Origin: Ignavibacteria bacterium UBA2333
Lineage (GTDB): Bacteria > Bacteroidota > Ignavibacteria > Kapaibacteriales > Kapaibacteriaceae
NCBI GenBank assembly: GCA_002344895.1
Contig: DDUR01000024.1
Location: 62,001 to 126,000, forward strand
Direction of reading: 5' to 3'
DNA length: 64,000 nt
Shown: positions 43,039 to 52,233 of the stretch, one piece after another
Numbering within the stretch: the first letter of the stretch is position 1
How the letters are laid out: each line of letters starts with the position of its first letter
The notes under the pieces: generated by a model
Told to the model about the DNA's origin: nothing
The model's input: only the letters and a program-made list of their open reading frames with translations
Databases searched by the model: none
Translations under genes and position numbers: made by a program

Positions 43039-44933
43039 GCCCCTTTTGCCCCTTCATCAAAATCCTGACGTCGATGTTCTTCGTCGCTGCTGTTACACTA
43101 CCATCCCTTGCAGGTAGTGTGACCTTTTTGCCGATGAAGCCCGTTAACAACGGTAAACTCACCATTGAGTATCGTCCAGATGCAGGAATGGCTGCACACT
43201 TTGACGAGTATAACGACGATGTTCACGCCGTCGTATACTGGTTTACGGCAGAAAATGATCTTCCACGCGCTGCAGACGTAACGCTTACGAGAGATGGTGA
43301 TCGATGGAAGGCAACAACAACCGTCCCAGCAGATGTGGCCCTGGCTATGGTCAAGGTTGGTGCACATTCAACATATGACACAAATAAGGATCGGTTCTGG
43401 AGTGTAAAGGTGTACGACGCGAGTGGCAAGGCTGTTCGCGGTGCACACATGCGCGAGGCGTATACGAATCTCGGAAACCTTCCTGCTCACTTCCGTCGTA
43501 CACAGGATATTGATGAAGCAGTGACGCTGCTGCGACAGGAAACGTTGTTACATAAGGACAATGTATCAGCACAAATTGCTCTCGCTCAGATGGAGCTCAA
43601 AGCAGGTATTATAACACAGGATGAAGCCGTTTCAAGGATTAGCGACGTTGTACATACACCGCGACAAAAAGTGACCGAGGCTGATGCCGTTGCCACTGCG
43701 CAAGGACTGCAGATAGTTGGCAAAGCCTCCGATGCTCGACAGTTGATGAAGGACTTTGCAGAGAAGGATCCAACGGGTCGCGCAGCACAGCAGCTGGCGA
43801 TGGAAACGCTCCAACAGGCAACGTCGGCCCAGGCTTTCATTTCTGTTGCCATGGACTTCCTTTCGAAGTTTCCTAACTCGCCATCACGCCAGAATATTCT
43901 CGATGCTGCATTGCAGGCAGGAACACAGGGTGGTGAGTTACGAGCACTCGTTACGTCTATCGACAAGGTGGCAGGTCTTCCTCCAATGGCATATTATCAA
44001 ATTGCCAATTATGCTGGTGCGAACGATTCACTGCGTGGAAAGGCCATCACCTTCCTTGATCGTGGTCTTCGCGGCGTAACAGATGTGGCCATGCGTGATT
44101 CGACGTATGGTGAGCGTGAGTGGAAACGCTCACAACGCAAGTGGACGTCTCAGTTAAAGTTTGTTCGTGGTGCCGTACTGCGCGCCATGGGTAATGAAGC
44201 CGAGGCTCTTACTGATCTCCGTGCGGCAATCAATGACGCTGGAGAAGAAGCCGATGGTGGAGCGTATGAGTTGCTCGTAGGTATGCTTCAGACAACGAAT
44301 CCGTCTGAAGCACAGAAGATTGCAACAGCTGCGATTGAATCAGGCCATTCCACACAAGGTGTTGTATCGGCATGGAGAGCAATGCGCCGTGATGCTGGCA
44401 AGGATAGTGTTACTGTTGAGAAAGAGCTCACGTCATTACGTGAAAAAGGCCGTCGTAAATCGATGGATAAGTTCCGTACAGAAATGATGAACCTTCCGCT
44501 CATTGATGGCACGTTTGTTGACCTTGCTGGTAAACCATCAAAGATTAGCGACTGGAAGGGAAAAGTTGTCATTGTAGACTATTGGGCAACATGGTGCGGA
44601 CCTTGCAGAATGTCGTTCCCATCCCTCCAGAAGCTCTACGAGAAGTACCGCAATAATCCTAATGTTGTGTTTGCCATTGTAAATGTCTGGGAACGTGGTG
44701 GTGAACGTAAAAAGCTTGTGACGGACTTCCTGAAAAACAACCCAACACTGACGTTCCCGATGTACATCGACGAAAAAGATGACGTTGTGAAGAACTATGG
44801 CGTAACGGGCATCCCAACGAAGTTCTTCCTTGGTAAGGACGGTCGAATCCAGTTTAAGGAAGTCGGCGTACTCCCGGAAGAACAGTTTATCGACGAAGCA
44901 TCGATGAAGATAGACCTGTTACTCGCGCAGTAA
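43035..44933 (+). CDS. Exported protein with C-terminal thioredoxin (TlpA/ResA-like) domain
   Basis: 632 residues. A signal peptide ends near TLPSLAG. An N-terminal beta domain (about 30-150) and a long helical repeat region (about 160-480) precede a thioredoxin domain with VDYWATWCGPCRMSFP near residue 515 and cis-Pro GIPTKFFLG. This is a periplasmic thiol-disulfide protein of TlpA type with an unusual large N-terminal extension. The first ATG (43035) overlaps the upstream stop. A later ATG at 43074 would also give a signal peptide. The first codons (MSPFCPF) are formed by a perfect GCCCCTT pair at 43039-43054. Confidence 0.85.
   Translation: MSPFCPFIKILTSMFFVAAVTLPSLAGSVTFLPMKPVNNGKLTIEYRPDAGMAAHFDEYNDDVHAVVYWFTAENDLPRAADVTLTRDGDRWKATTTVPADVALAMVKVGAHSTYDTNKDRFWSVKVYDASGKAVRGAHMREAYTNLGNLPAHFRRTQDIDEAVTLLRQETLLHKDNVSAQIALAQMELKAGIITQDEAVSRISDVVHTPRQKVTEADAVATAQGLQIVGKASDARQLMKDFAEKDPTGRAAQQLAMETLQQATSAQAFISVAMDFLSKFPNSPSRQNILDAALQAGTQGGELRALVTSIDKVAGLPPMAYYQIANYAGANDSLRGKAITFLDRGLRGVTDVAMRDSTYGEREWKRSQRKWTSQLKFVRGAVLRAMGNEAEALTDLRAAINDAGEEADGGAYELLVGMLQTTNPSEAQKIATAAIESGHSTQGVVSAWRAMRRDAGKDSVTVEKELTSLREKGRRKSMDKFRTEMMNLPLIDGTFVDLAGKPSKISDWKGKVVIVDYWATWCGPCRMSFPSLQKLYEKYRNNPNVVFAIVNVWERGGERKKLVTDFLKNNPTLTFPMYIDEKDDVVKNYGVTGIPTKFFLGKDGRIQFKEVGVLPEEQFIDEASMKIDLLLAQ
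43039..43054 (-). repeat. Perfect AAGGGGC pair at a gene junction (period 9)
   Basis: Begins at the second codon of the thioredoxin-domain gene, next to the SirB1-like stop codon. Confidence 0.9.
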
Positions 44934-44939
44934 CAGGTC
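44913..44939. terminator. Perfect hairpin over the stop codon between convergent genes
   Basis: GACCTGTTAC and GTAACAGGTC form a 10-base-pair stem with a 7-base loop. The stem includes the TAA of the thioredoxin-domain gene. The next, convergent gene ends 3 bases later. There is no T-run, so simple intrinsic termination is uncertain. Confidence 0.5.
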
Positions 44940-44941
44940 AA

Positions 44942-46126
44942 CTACACGAATAGGCAACCACTGGAACCGGTCCACGGTTCAGTGTTATACCGTGCGCCCA
45001 TAAGTTTACCGCGTCCGGTGCGAGCCAAGGACATCACACAGTGTGGTGCAGGTTCGTCATCGGGCCAGATTGTCATCACGCGAATCTCAACGCGGTTGGA
45101 TCCAAACGGCGTTGGTACGCAGGATGCATAGTCAACACGCTCCTGGAGTATCCATCCCTCACGTTGTTGTTCGGGAATTGCAGCAATATCCGCCTCCGTG
45201 GGTGCGACAACAACACCTTGGCCAGCAAATGAATACAGCGGTTTTAACACGAACCTATCCAGGTGGTGAGGTAGCTCACCAATCTCATGAAGCAGAGTTG
45301 TTCGTGGTACTGTAGAATGTTGTAACCAGGGCAATACAGCTTTCGAGATCCGGAAGTACCAATTTGGATGTCCGGCCCATTCAATATCCAGATCGTCCGT
45401 CCACGCAAAAGGAAGTTGTGTTCCGGACTGTTCGAGTTCGTCAACTATAGCTCTATTAAACACTCGTCGCAGTTGTACGTCACGACCGTCAATCCGTGCA
45501 AACAGTCCGTTTCCGCGCTTTACCACGGACCGTATATCGACCGTTGGTAGTCCAATCAGCCGCTCCATTGCTCGAAAGTCTGGTCGTGTTTTTTGATGAT
45601 CTGGATCTACTTCGAGCAGAGCACATTCATGTGGATCTACGTCGGCAAAGATTGCAGATCGTAACAGCCGCAAGTAATGCTTATCATCTAATCCGCCAAA
45701 AAACGGTGTTGTGTCATACAATCCGTACTGGTCACGAATACGACTCGCAAAAACATACTGATAGCCGTAGAGGGACGGGAAACCCTGGAGTTCGATCAAC
45801 CGAGGTACATAGTCTCCGGCCTCATCTTCACAAATAGCAAAGTCAACAACTGCAAACAATGGTCTATCTGGTTCACGCGGAACAGTACAATCTTTTGGTA
45901 TTGTTGACACAGTCCGTTGCCGTGCTTCCTCCGTACAACACTGTTGCAGGATGGAGATAGTAGCTTCTTCCAGTTTTTGCCGTAGAAGATGACTCGTAAA
46001 GATGGGCATTTCACAGACCCGATACTCGATGGGAAATCCCATCCAGGCATCAAGTTCACGTGTAAATCGGTCATACGAAGCGTCGGTGACGCGTTCACTG
46101 AAGGCTTGCTGAAGGTCTGGTCTCAT
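44942..46126 (-). CDS. ATP-grasp-like protein of unknown function
   Basis: 394 residues that I recognise only at fold level. RLIELQGFPSLYGYQ near residue 110, RFVLKPLYSFAGQGVV near 300 and WILQERVDY followed by VEIRVMTIW resemble the strands and Lys/Glu residues of ATP-grasp ligases. The gene order with a YtcJ-like amidohydrolase (4-base overlap) suggests that a ligase and a hydrolase act on related amides. It ends with GSSGCLFV. A nucleotide-dependent C-N ligase is inferred, and no substrate can be named. Confidence 0.5.
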   Translation of the reverse strand: MRPDLQQAFSERVTDASYDRFTRELDAWMGFPIEYRVCEMPIFTSHLLRQKLEEATISILQQCCTEEARQRTVSTIPKDCTVPREPDRPLFAVVDFAICEDEAGDYVPRLIELQGFPSLYGYQYVFASRIRDQYGLYDTTPFFGGLDDKHYLRLLRSAIFADVDPHECALLEVDPDHQKTRPDFRAMERLIGLPTVDIRSVVKRGNGLFARIDGRDVQLRRVFNRAIVDELEQSGTQLPFAWTDDLDIEWAGHPNWYFRISKAVLPWLQHSTVPRTTLLHEIGELPHHLDRFVLKPLYSFAGQGVVVAPTEADIAAIPEQQREGWILQERVDYASCVPTPFGSNRVEIRVMTIWPDDEPAPHCVMSLARTGRGKLMGARYNTEPWTGSSGCLFV

Positions 46127-47583
46127 GCTGGATACCTGCGTTTACCGGCCGTAAAGGTAGCCAGAACGCAAGTATCACGAAGCTCTTCGTCTGAACACGT
46201 TAAGATATCCCGATCGAGTATCACCAGATCAGCGTCCATACCGACGGCAATGGTACCACGTCGGTGATCCATGTCTGCGGTAGCGTGAGCCCATGATGTA
46301 AATGCACGTATTGCATCAAGACGCGAGATCCGTTCATCACCGCACCAAGTTGATGACGAACCATAGGGCATCCGACGCACAAATGCATCGATACCGGCAA
46401 GGGGCGAAGGGGGCTCAATAGGGAAGTCAGATCCAGCACCGAGGCGCACTCCGGCTGATATCAGCGACTGCCAACGGTAAGCATCAGCAAGTCGTTCCTG
46501 GCCAAGTCGTCGCTCGGCCATTGGAGCATCAGACAAACAATGTGTTGGTTGTACACAGGCAAACACATGTAGGTCGTGCATACGCAACACATCATCAGGT
46601 GAAACATGTTGGGCATGTTCAATACGCAACAAGACATCTCCACCGTCGGGCCAAGATCGTACGACCGTGTATGCGTCCAGCACGTTACGAACTGCCGCGT
46701 CTCCAATGGCATGAATGGCGATACTCCACCAGCCGGCATCGAGAGCTAATCGGCATTCCTGAACAATCGACTCAATTGACAGCAGCTCTAATCCATATGT
46801 GTCGGGAGCATCAGCATATGGATGCCGCAAAAGAGCACCACGGGACCCGAGTGCGCCATCTGCATAGAGTTTAACACCACAGATGCGTAAAAACTCGCCT
46901 CCAGCGGGCAATAAGCCCCAGTCGCGCCATTGACCATTATGAGCACGAACAAAACTTTGAACACGAACGGGAAGTCGACCCGATTCTGCGAGCAACCTCA
47001 TAGGTTCAAGCCAATCAACATCAACGTCCATATCGTGAACTTCCGTGATTCCTACACGCGCACATTCTTCTGTGGCGGCAAGGATCATTACCTCAAGCTC
47101 TTCGGCCGTGGGTTTAGGCACAACCGACCAAACGGGTGTCATGTCGTCATCAATCAGGACGGATTCGCGTGCAGAAATTCCAGCCAAGGCTAAAGCGGCT
47201 GAGTTACACCACATAGCATGGCCATCAACACGGGTTGCCATCACAGGAACATCGGAACGTACACGATCAAGATCGGCCGTTGTGGGTAGTGTGGGAACGC
47301 CCCAGAGTTCCTGATTCCAACCCATGGCTTGAACCCAGCCACCGAGTGTGGAGGCCGTACGAATACGATCTAGGCAGTCTTCGAGCGACGTGGCGTCGTG
47401 TAACGACAACAAGGTCAAACGACGTCCGAGGCCGACGATGTGGGCATGGTTATCAACGAAACCGGGTAAAACGTGTCCACCCGGGACAGTCCACGTTTCC
47501 GTCTCATTTCGGATAACAGTTGCCTCAGTATTCGGAAGGACGGCACGTATCCGTCCGCGTTCAATGTGGATTTCTGCGAACAT
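46123..47583 (-). CDS. YtcJ-like amidohydrolase (amidohydrolase family 3)
   Basis: 486 residues, cytoplasmic. GFVDNHAHIVGLG near residue 40 provides the H-x-H metal site. Later conserved elements are TEVHDMDVDV, SIAIHAIGDAAVRNVL with HAIGD, RIEHAQHV and LGAGSDFPIEPPSPLAGI with the catalytic Asp. These are diagnostic for the YtcJ/AepA group of metal-dependent amidohydrolases. The natural substrate is usually unknown. Its stop overlaps the ATP-grasp-like gene's start by 4 bases, and a ferredoxin gene precedes it by 11 bases. A GGGGC pair at 46399-46414 encodes part of the EPPSPLAG loop. Confidence 0.88.
   Translation of the reverse strand: MFAEIHIERGRIRAVLPNTEATVIRNETETWTVPGGHVLPGFVDNHAHIVGLGRRLTLLSLHDATSLEDCLDRIRTASTLGGWVQAMGWNQELWGVPTLPTTADLDRVRSDVPVMATRVDGHAMWCNSAALALAGISARESVLIDDDMTPVWSVVPKPTAEELEVMILAATEECARVGITEVHDMDVDVDWLEPMRLLAESGRLPVRVQSFVRAHNGQWRDWGLLPAGGEFLRICGVKLYADGALGSRGALLRHPYADAPDTYGLELLSIESIVQECRLALDAGWWSIAIHAIGDAAVRNVLDAYTVVRSWPDGGDVLLRIEHAQHVSPDDVLRMHDLHVFACVQPTHCLSDAPMAERRLGQERLADAYRWQSLISAGVRLGAGSDFPIEPPSPLAGIDAFVRRMPYGSSSTWCGDERISRLDAIRAFTSWAHATADMDHRRGTIAVGMDADLVILDRDILTCSDEELRDTCVLATFTAGKRRYPA
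46399..46414 (+). repeat. G-run pair in the amidohydrolase gene (period 8)
   Basis: Exact AAGGGGC, one base, then AAGGGGGC. Confidence 0.8.
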
Positions 47584-47594
47584 CTGCCTACGCG

Positions 47595-47942
47595 TTAACT
47601 ACGCAGTCGGATTGTATCGATCCCGTCGAGATAGTCCTTCTTCTTCAGCAGCTGCTCTTCCGTCTCTACATTCTCCGGATCTGGCAAACAACAGTCAACA
47701 GGACATACGGCAGCGCACTGTGGCTCGTCGTGGAAGCCCTTACATTCGGTACACTTGTCCGGCACGATATAGTAAAACTCTGGGCTCCAGAACTCGCGTC
47801 CAAAGCCGCCGGGTGACGTGCTGTCTTCGTAGGTCGATCCTGCCAGCTCCCACTTTGCCCCAGCTTCATAGATGGCCGTGTTGGGACATTCAGGTTCGCA
47901 GGCCCCGCAATTGATACAGTCGCTCGTAATGTAGATGGCCAT
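47595..47942 (-). CDS. 4Fe-4S dicluster ferredoxin
   Basis: 115 residues with two cluster motifs: CINCGACEPECP near residue 9 and, after an insertion of about 40 residues, CTECKGFHDEPQCAAVCPVDCC. The longer spacing in the second motif is typical of the Allochromatium-type ferredoxins (YfhL/FdxN-like). It carries low-potential electrons in the cytoplasm. It opens the ferredoxin-amidohydrolase-ATP-grasp gene set, though a functional link is not evident. Confidence 0.92.
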   Translation of the reverse strand: MAIYITSDCINCGACEPECPNTAIYEAGAKWELAGSTYEDSTSPGGFGREFWSPEFYYIVPDKCTECKGFHDEPQCAAVCPVDCCLPDPENVETEEQLLKKKDYLDGIDTIRLRS

Positions 47943-48105
47943 GGTAGAAGGGGAGTGATTCCAAAAGGGACGTACAAAACTACAAAGAGCCGCTGAGACG
48001 CCTTGTGAACGAATACGGTTCGTAATTCGTTTTCTCTGCCTTGCAACTTTCCGTGCCTATTGACGTTTAACGCCCGCCCCACACACCGAGGACAAAAAGG
48101 AACAC

Positions 48106-50376
48106 GTGATTACCGTACGTCGTGCGCTTGTCGCCATTCTCACCATTGTGACATGCGCTTCCGCAATAGCAGCTGTGCCAGAACCTATGGCCGGCTCTTC
48201 AGTATCTGGTTTTGTCGAAGACTCTGTCACTAAAGAAACGCTCATTGGAGCAACGGTTCTTGTAAAGGGCACGAAGCTTGGCGCGTATACAAACAAGCGC
48301 GGTTTCTTCTCCATTTCCAATGTTCCGCCGGGTAAACAAACGCTGACCGTTACAAGTATCGGCTATGAGAAGCGCGAACTCGAAGTAATCATCAAGGAGG
48401 ATGAGCCGCTCAAGTTGCGAATTCAAATGTCGATGTCGGCATTGAGTTCGCGTGACGTTGTCGTTGAGGCCTCACGTGATGATGAAAAACGACAGATCAA
48501 CATCTCGAAAGTGAATGTTCCTATGGAACAGATCCAACAGATGCGCATCGGCGGTGAAGCCGATATCTTTCGCGCTCTGCAGATGTTGCCAGGTGTTCTT
48601 ACATCGTCACAGATTTCAAGCGGTCTCTTTATCCGTGGTGGTTCTCCTGATCAGAACCTGGTACTGTTGGACGGAATGACGGTATATAATCCGTCACACC
48701 TCTTTGGTTTTATTTCGGCATTTAACACAGATGCCGTCAAGGACGTTGAGCTCCTGAAGGGGGGATTTCCTGCTGAGTTTGGTGGTCGAATGTCGGCCGT
48801 GCTCAACGTCACACAAAAGGACGGGAACAGAGATCATGTTGAGGGCCTCGTCGGTCTCGGCTTGATATCATCACGAGCAAGTGTACAAGGACCTCTCGGT
48901 AACGGATCATTCTTCCTGGGTGGACGTCGGACGTATCTCGATCTCATTGTTGGTCTGATTCCTGATGACCCTGAAAACCCGCTCCCGGACTTCAACTTCT
49001 ATGATGTGAACGCCAAGATCACTCAAGACCTAGGTCCAAATGACAAACTGTCGATGAGCGGCTTCCTTACACGAGATGCTTTGTCATACACACAACAAGG
49101 ATTGGACTTCTCGATTGGTATTGGTAACAAGGCCGGTGCCCTGCAGTGGTCACACGTGTTTGGTGACGACCTCTTCTCAATTGTCACCTTCTCGGCAAGT
49201 ACGTACGACAACGGATTTGATGGCAACAATGCTGGCTTCATTATCGATGTCGGGAACGCCATCACGGATTATTCAGCCAAGGTTAACCTGGAATGGTTTG
49301 CCAACGACAGACTCACGGTTAAAACGGGATACGAGGGTACACTCTACAATTTTACCTACGAGCAAAACTTTTCCGGAAGCCGAAATCCGCAGAGTTCCGA
49401 TGCTGTTTTTAATCTCAACGTTTGGGATAATATCCACAGCGTCTACGGTTCGATGAACTACCTCATCACGGATGAGATTTCATTCCAGGCTGGTCTGCGT
49501 GGTAACTACTGGACAACAAGTAAACATGTAACAGTTGATCCTCGTTTGGCATTACGTGTCCAGGTAACGGATGGTATCGCCATCAAGGGTGCATGGGGTA
49601 TTTTCCATCAATACCTTCGTCTGGCCTCAAACCCTGACTTTACCTTCTTTGATACATGGTTACCGACAGACCGTACGGTTCCACCGGGAAGAAGTGACCA
49701 TTACGTCCTTGCCGTGGAAACACAGCCATGGGATGGTGTCATGTTCAGTGTTGACGCGTATTACAAAACACTCCACAACATCAACGAACTCAATCAAACA
49801 CAAACACGGGCTCGTGAAGTTGGATCGGTGTTCTACATCGGAGCAGGTACAGCATACGGTGTGGAGTTCTTCCTTCAGCAGAAGGTCGGCAAACTCACCG
49901 GCTGGGTTGGTTACGCACTTGGCTGGGTGGAAGGTCGATTTGACAGCGTAAACTTTGGCCGTCCTTTCCGCCCCAAGTTTGACCGTCGCCATGACTTTAA
50001 AGCTACAGCGCTGTACAAACTCAACGAACGGTGGGACATCGGAGCGACGTTTGTGTTTCAAACCGGTCAGAGTTACACAGGTGCCACGTCACGATATCAA
50101 GGCACACTTCCAGGTTTCGAAACTGGACGAGGTATCATCGTTCCGTCGCAACGCTGGGGATTACGTCTTCCATCGTCTCATCAGCTCAACCTGAACGTCA
50201 ACTACAACACGACGCTATTCGACCTCCCGTTCACCATCTTCCTCGACATCTACAACGTCTACAGTCGACGTGACATCTGGTTCAGGTTCTATGATCTGAA
50301 CGAACAGATCCCTGAAGTGACCGACGTACGACTTCTACCCATCCTCCCAACCATTTCCTTCGAAATCAAGTTCTGA
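48106..50376 (+). CDS. TonB-dependent outer-membrane receptor
   Basis: 756 residues from a GTG preceded by AAAAAGGAACAC. A signal peptide ends near SAIAA. Residues 30-115 are a carboxypeptidase-regulatory-like domain (GFVEDSVTKETLIGATVLVKG). The plug spans about 130-240 with LPGVLTSSQ, GLFIRGGSPDQNLVLLDG and GGFPAEFGGR. The remainder is the beta barrel, ending in the aromatic ISFEIKF. No separate TonB box is obvious. Two DUF4249 lipoprotein genes follow, the usual partner in this phylum. The substrate is unknown. Confidence 0.93.
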   Translation: MITVRRALVAILTIVTCASAIAAVPEPMAGSSVSGFVEDSVTKETLIGATVLVKGTKLGAYTNKRGFFSISNVPPGKQTLTVTSIGYEKRELEVIIKEDEPLKLRIQMSMSALSSRDVVVEASRDDEKRQINISKVNVPMEQIQQMRIGGEADIFRALQMLPGVLTSSQISSGLFIRGGSPDQNLVLLDGMTVYNPSHLFGFISAFNTDAVKDVELLKGGFPAEFGGRMSAVLNVTQKDGNRDHVEGLVGLGLISSRASVQGPLGNGSFFLGGRRTYLDLIVGLIPDDPENPLPDFNFYDVNAKITQDLGPNDKLSMSGFLTRDALSYTQQGLDFSIGIGNKAGALQWSHVFGDDLFSIVTFSASTYDNGFDGNNAGFIIDVGNAITDYSAKVNLEWFANDRLTVKTGYEGTLYNFTYEQNFSGSRNPQSSDAVFNLNVWDNIHSVYGSMNYLITDEISFQAGLRGNYWTTSKHVTVDPRLALRVQVTDGIAIKGAWGIFHQYLRLASNPDFTFFDTWLPTDRTVPPGRSDHYVLAVETQPWDGVMFSVDAYYKTLHNINELNQTQTRAREVGSVFYIGAGTAYGVEFFLQQKVGKLTGWVGYALGWVEGRFDSVNFGRPFRPKFDRRHDFKATALYKLNERWDIGATFVFQTGQSYTGATSRYQGTLPGFETGRGIIVPSQRWGLRLPSSHQLNLNVNYNTTLFDLPFTIFLDIYNVYSRRDIWFRFYDLNEQIPEVTDVRLLPILPTISFEIKF

Positions 50377-50381
50377 TCATC

Positions 50382-51260
50382 ATGACATTCCGCCCTGTTT
50401 ACGCCGTTCTCACTCTTGTGGCAGTCACCCTGCTCACAACAGGTTGTGGTGATCCTGTTCCTGATGACTACACTCCACAAGTGTCCATTGAAGCCATCTT
50501 GACCGTTGACGAACCCATTACAAACATTCGTCTGTACCGTTCTGTAGCACTCACAGATTCGTTTTCGTATCGGAATGCGACGATTAGATCCGCCGAGCTG
50601 ACAATCACAGCATCCGATGGTACGACCCATGTTCTGGAGTTCGTTGAAGATTCGACGGGTGGTTATTATCGATCGCCTGACACGGCCTATCGTATCACTC
50701 CACAAGTAAAGTACGACCTCGTAGCTCGTGCTGAGGGGTCAACACTCACGTCTACAACAACAGCCCCCCCGCGGATTGAGTGGACAAAAACCGTTGGTGA
50801 CACGGTGTTCTATCCTGGACGAGACAAAGAACTCGATCCATCAATCTCAGATCCATACAAGGTCTTCTGGACACGTCCTGAAGGATATTCAGAGTACATG
50901 ATTGCTATGACATGTCTCGACACGCTGAACTACGGAACGTTTCTTACACCGCCAACAGATGAAAAGAACAACCGCATTCGCGACTCGGAGTTTGATGACG
51001 ACACACCGCTAGGGAAGGAACGGACACGGGCCGCTTATACAGTCTCTACAGGCGTCTTTTCCTGGAGTGCCTTTAAATGGTTCGGTCAACATGAACTCAC
51101 GGTGTATTGTGGCGATCGCAACTTCATCAACTGGTTCAAACAGGTTACCTTTACCCGTCAGTACAATACGAACCTTTCGAGTGTCGTCGGTGGTCTCGGA
51201 ACGTTTTCGAGCGTTTCAAAGGTTTCAAAGGTGTTCTTCCTCAAGAAGAACGCACCATAG
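50382..51260 (+). CDS. DUF4249 outer-membrane lipoprotein
   Basis: 292 residues with a lipobox in LLTTGCGD, so the mature protein starts at Cys near residue 23. DUF4249 features follow: PQVSIEAILTVDEPITNIRLYRS and SAELTITASDGTTHVLEF. It starts 5 bases after the TonB receptor stop and presumably serves as its surface partner. The mature N-terminus CGDPVPDDY is shared with the next gene. Confidence 0.88.
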   Translation: MTFRPVYAVLTLVAVTLLTTGCGDPVPDDYTPQVSIEAILTVDEPITNIRLYRSVALTDSFSYRNATIRSAELTITASDGTTHVLEFVEDSTGGYYRSPDTAYRITPQVKYDLVARAEGSTLTSTTTAPPRIEWTKTVGDTVFYPGRDKELDPSISDPYKVFWTRPEGYSEYMIAMTCLDTLNYGTFLTPPTDEKNNRIRDSEFDDDTPLGKERTRAAYTVSTGVFSWSAFKWFGQHELTVYCGDRNFINWFKQVTFTRQYNTNLSSVVGGLGTFSSVSKVSKVFFLKKNAP

Positions 51261-51289
51261 AGAGGTTCGACAATCACGAGTAGACGACA

Positions 51290-52177
51290 ATGAACCAACC
51301 ACATACGACAATCCGCACACTTCTTCTTCTGTTTGTGGTTCTTGTTGTTGTATCGTGTGGTGATCCGGTACCCGATGACTATATACCGGAATTGACAATC
51401 GAAGCGACATTACTCGTTGACAAACCGATAACGGACATCAAGATATACTGGTCACAATCCATGCGTGACTCGTTTTCCTATGCTGCTGATATGACAACGA
51501 CAGCTACGGGATTGATTACAGGATCGGATGGCAGCAGGCACGAACTTGTGTACGTGTCGGACTCTTCCGGAGGTTACTATCGAAGTAGTGATACGGCCTA
51601 TCGAGTGCAACCGCAGATCACGTACAATTTGGTCGTACAGGATAATGGCCGAACACTCACGGCAACAACGACGTCACCTCCTCGAATCGAGTGGATTAAA
51701 ACGCTGCCTGATACGATTACGTATCCAGGGAAGGCGAATGAGTTAAACCCTGCATTTAGCGACTCTCTCAAAATCTACTGGACAATTCCACAGGGTTTTG
51801 GAGAGTTTCTCATTGGCGTATCGTGTCTGGACACCCTGCGTTATGGCGAGTATCTAACTCCGCCATCATCAGAGCCCAATCGACGTGTTGAACTTGATGA
51901 CTATCAGAGTACATCTCCACGAAGATTCGAAACAACACGAATTGTCTACACACTTGCCTCCGGTGTGTTCTACTGGGGTGCATTTAAATGGTTTGGGCCG
52001 CATGAGGTAACGGTATACTGCGGCGACATCAACTTCACCAATTGGTTCAAACAAGTACAGTTTATTCGCGCCTACAATCCGAACCTTGCGAGCGTAACCG
52101 GAGGCCTCGGAACATTTGGATCTGCATCAACGGTGTCGAAACGTTTCTTCTTTAAAAAAGAAATTGGCACGCAGTAG
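51290..52177 (+). CDS. DUF4249 outer-membrane lipoprotein (paralogue)
   Basis: 295 residues with lipobox VVVSCGD and the same order of motifs as the preceding gene (CGDPVPDDY, IEATLLVDKPITDIKIYWSQ, ATTTSPPRIEWIKTLPD, FKWFGPHEVTVYCGDINF). The two are clear tandem duplicates that have diverged substantially. It is 29 bases from its paralogue and closes the receptor operon. Confidence 0.88.
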   Translation: MNQPHTTIRTLLLLFVVLVVVSCGDPVPDDYIPELTIEATLLVDKPITDIKIYWSQSMRDSFSYAADMTTTATGLITGSDGSRHELVYVSDSSGGYYRSSDTAYRVQPQITYNLVVQDNGRTLTATTTSPPRIEWIKTLPDTITYPGKANELNPAFSDSLKIYWTIPQGFGEFLIGVSCLDTLRYGEYLTPPSSEPNRRVELDDYQSTSPRRFETTRIVYTLASGVFYWGAFKWFGPHEVTVYCGDINFTNWFKQVQFIRAYNPNLASVTGGLGTFGSASTVSKRFFFKKEIGTQ

Positions 52178-52233
52178 GGAAGTGACGTTGATATGTTTTG
52201 AGCAATCGAGACATCCAACATCACTGGCAGCCA

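Noticed and set aside
52178..52233. Possible terminator between the DUF4249 genes and dacB
   Set aside because: The best pairing (GTTG-ATGT with ACAT-CAAC) is interrupted and has no T-run.
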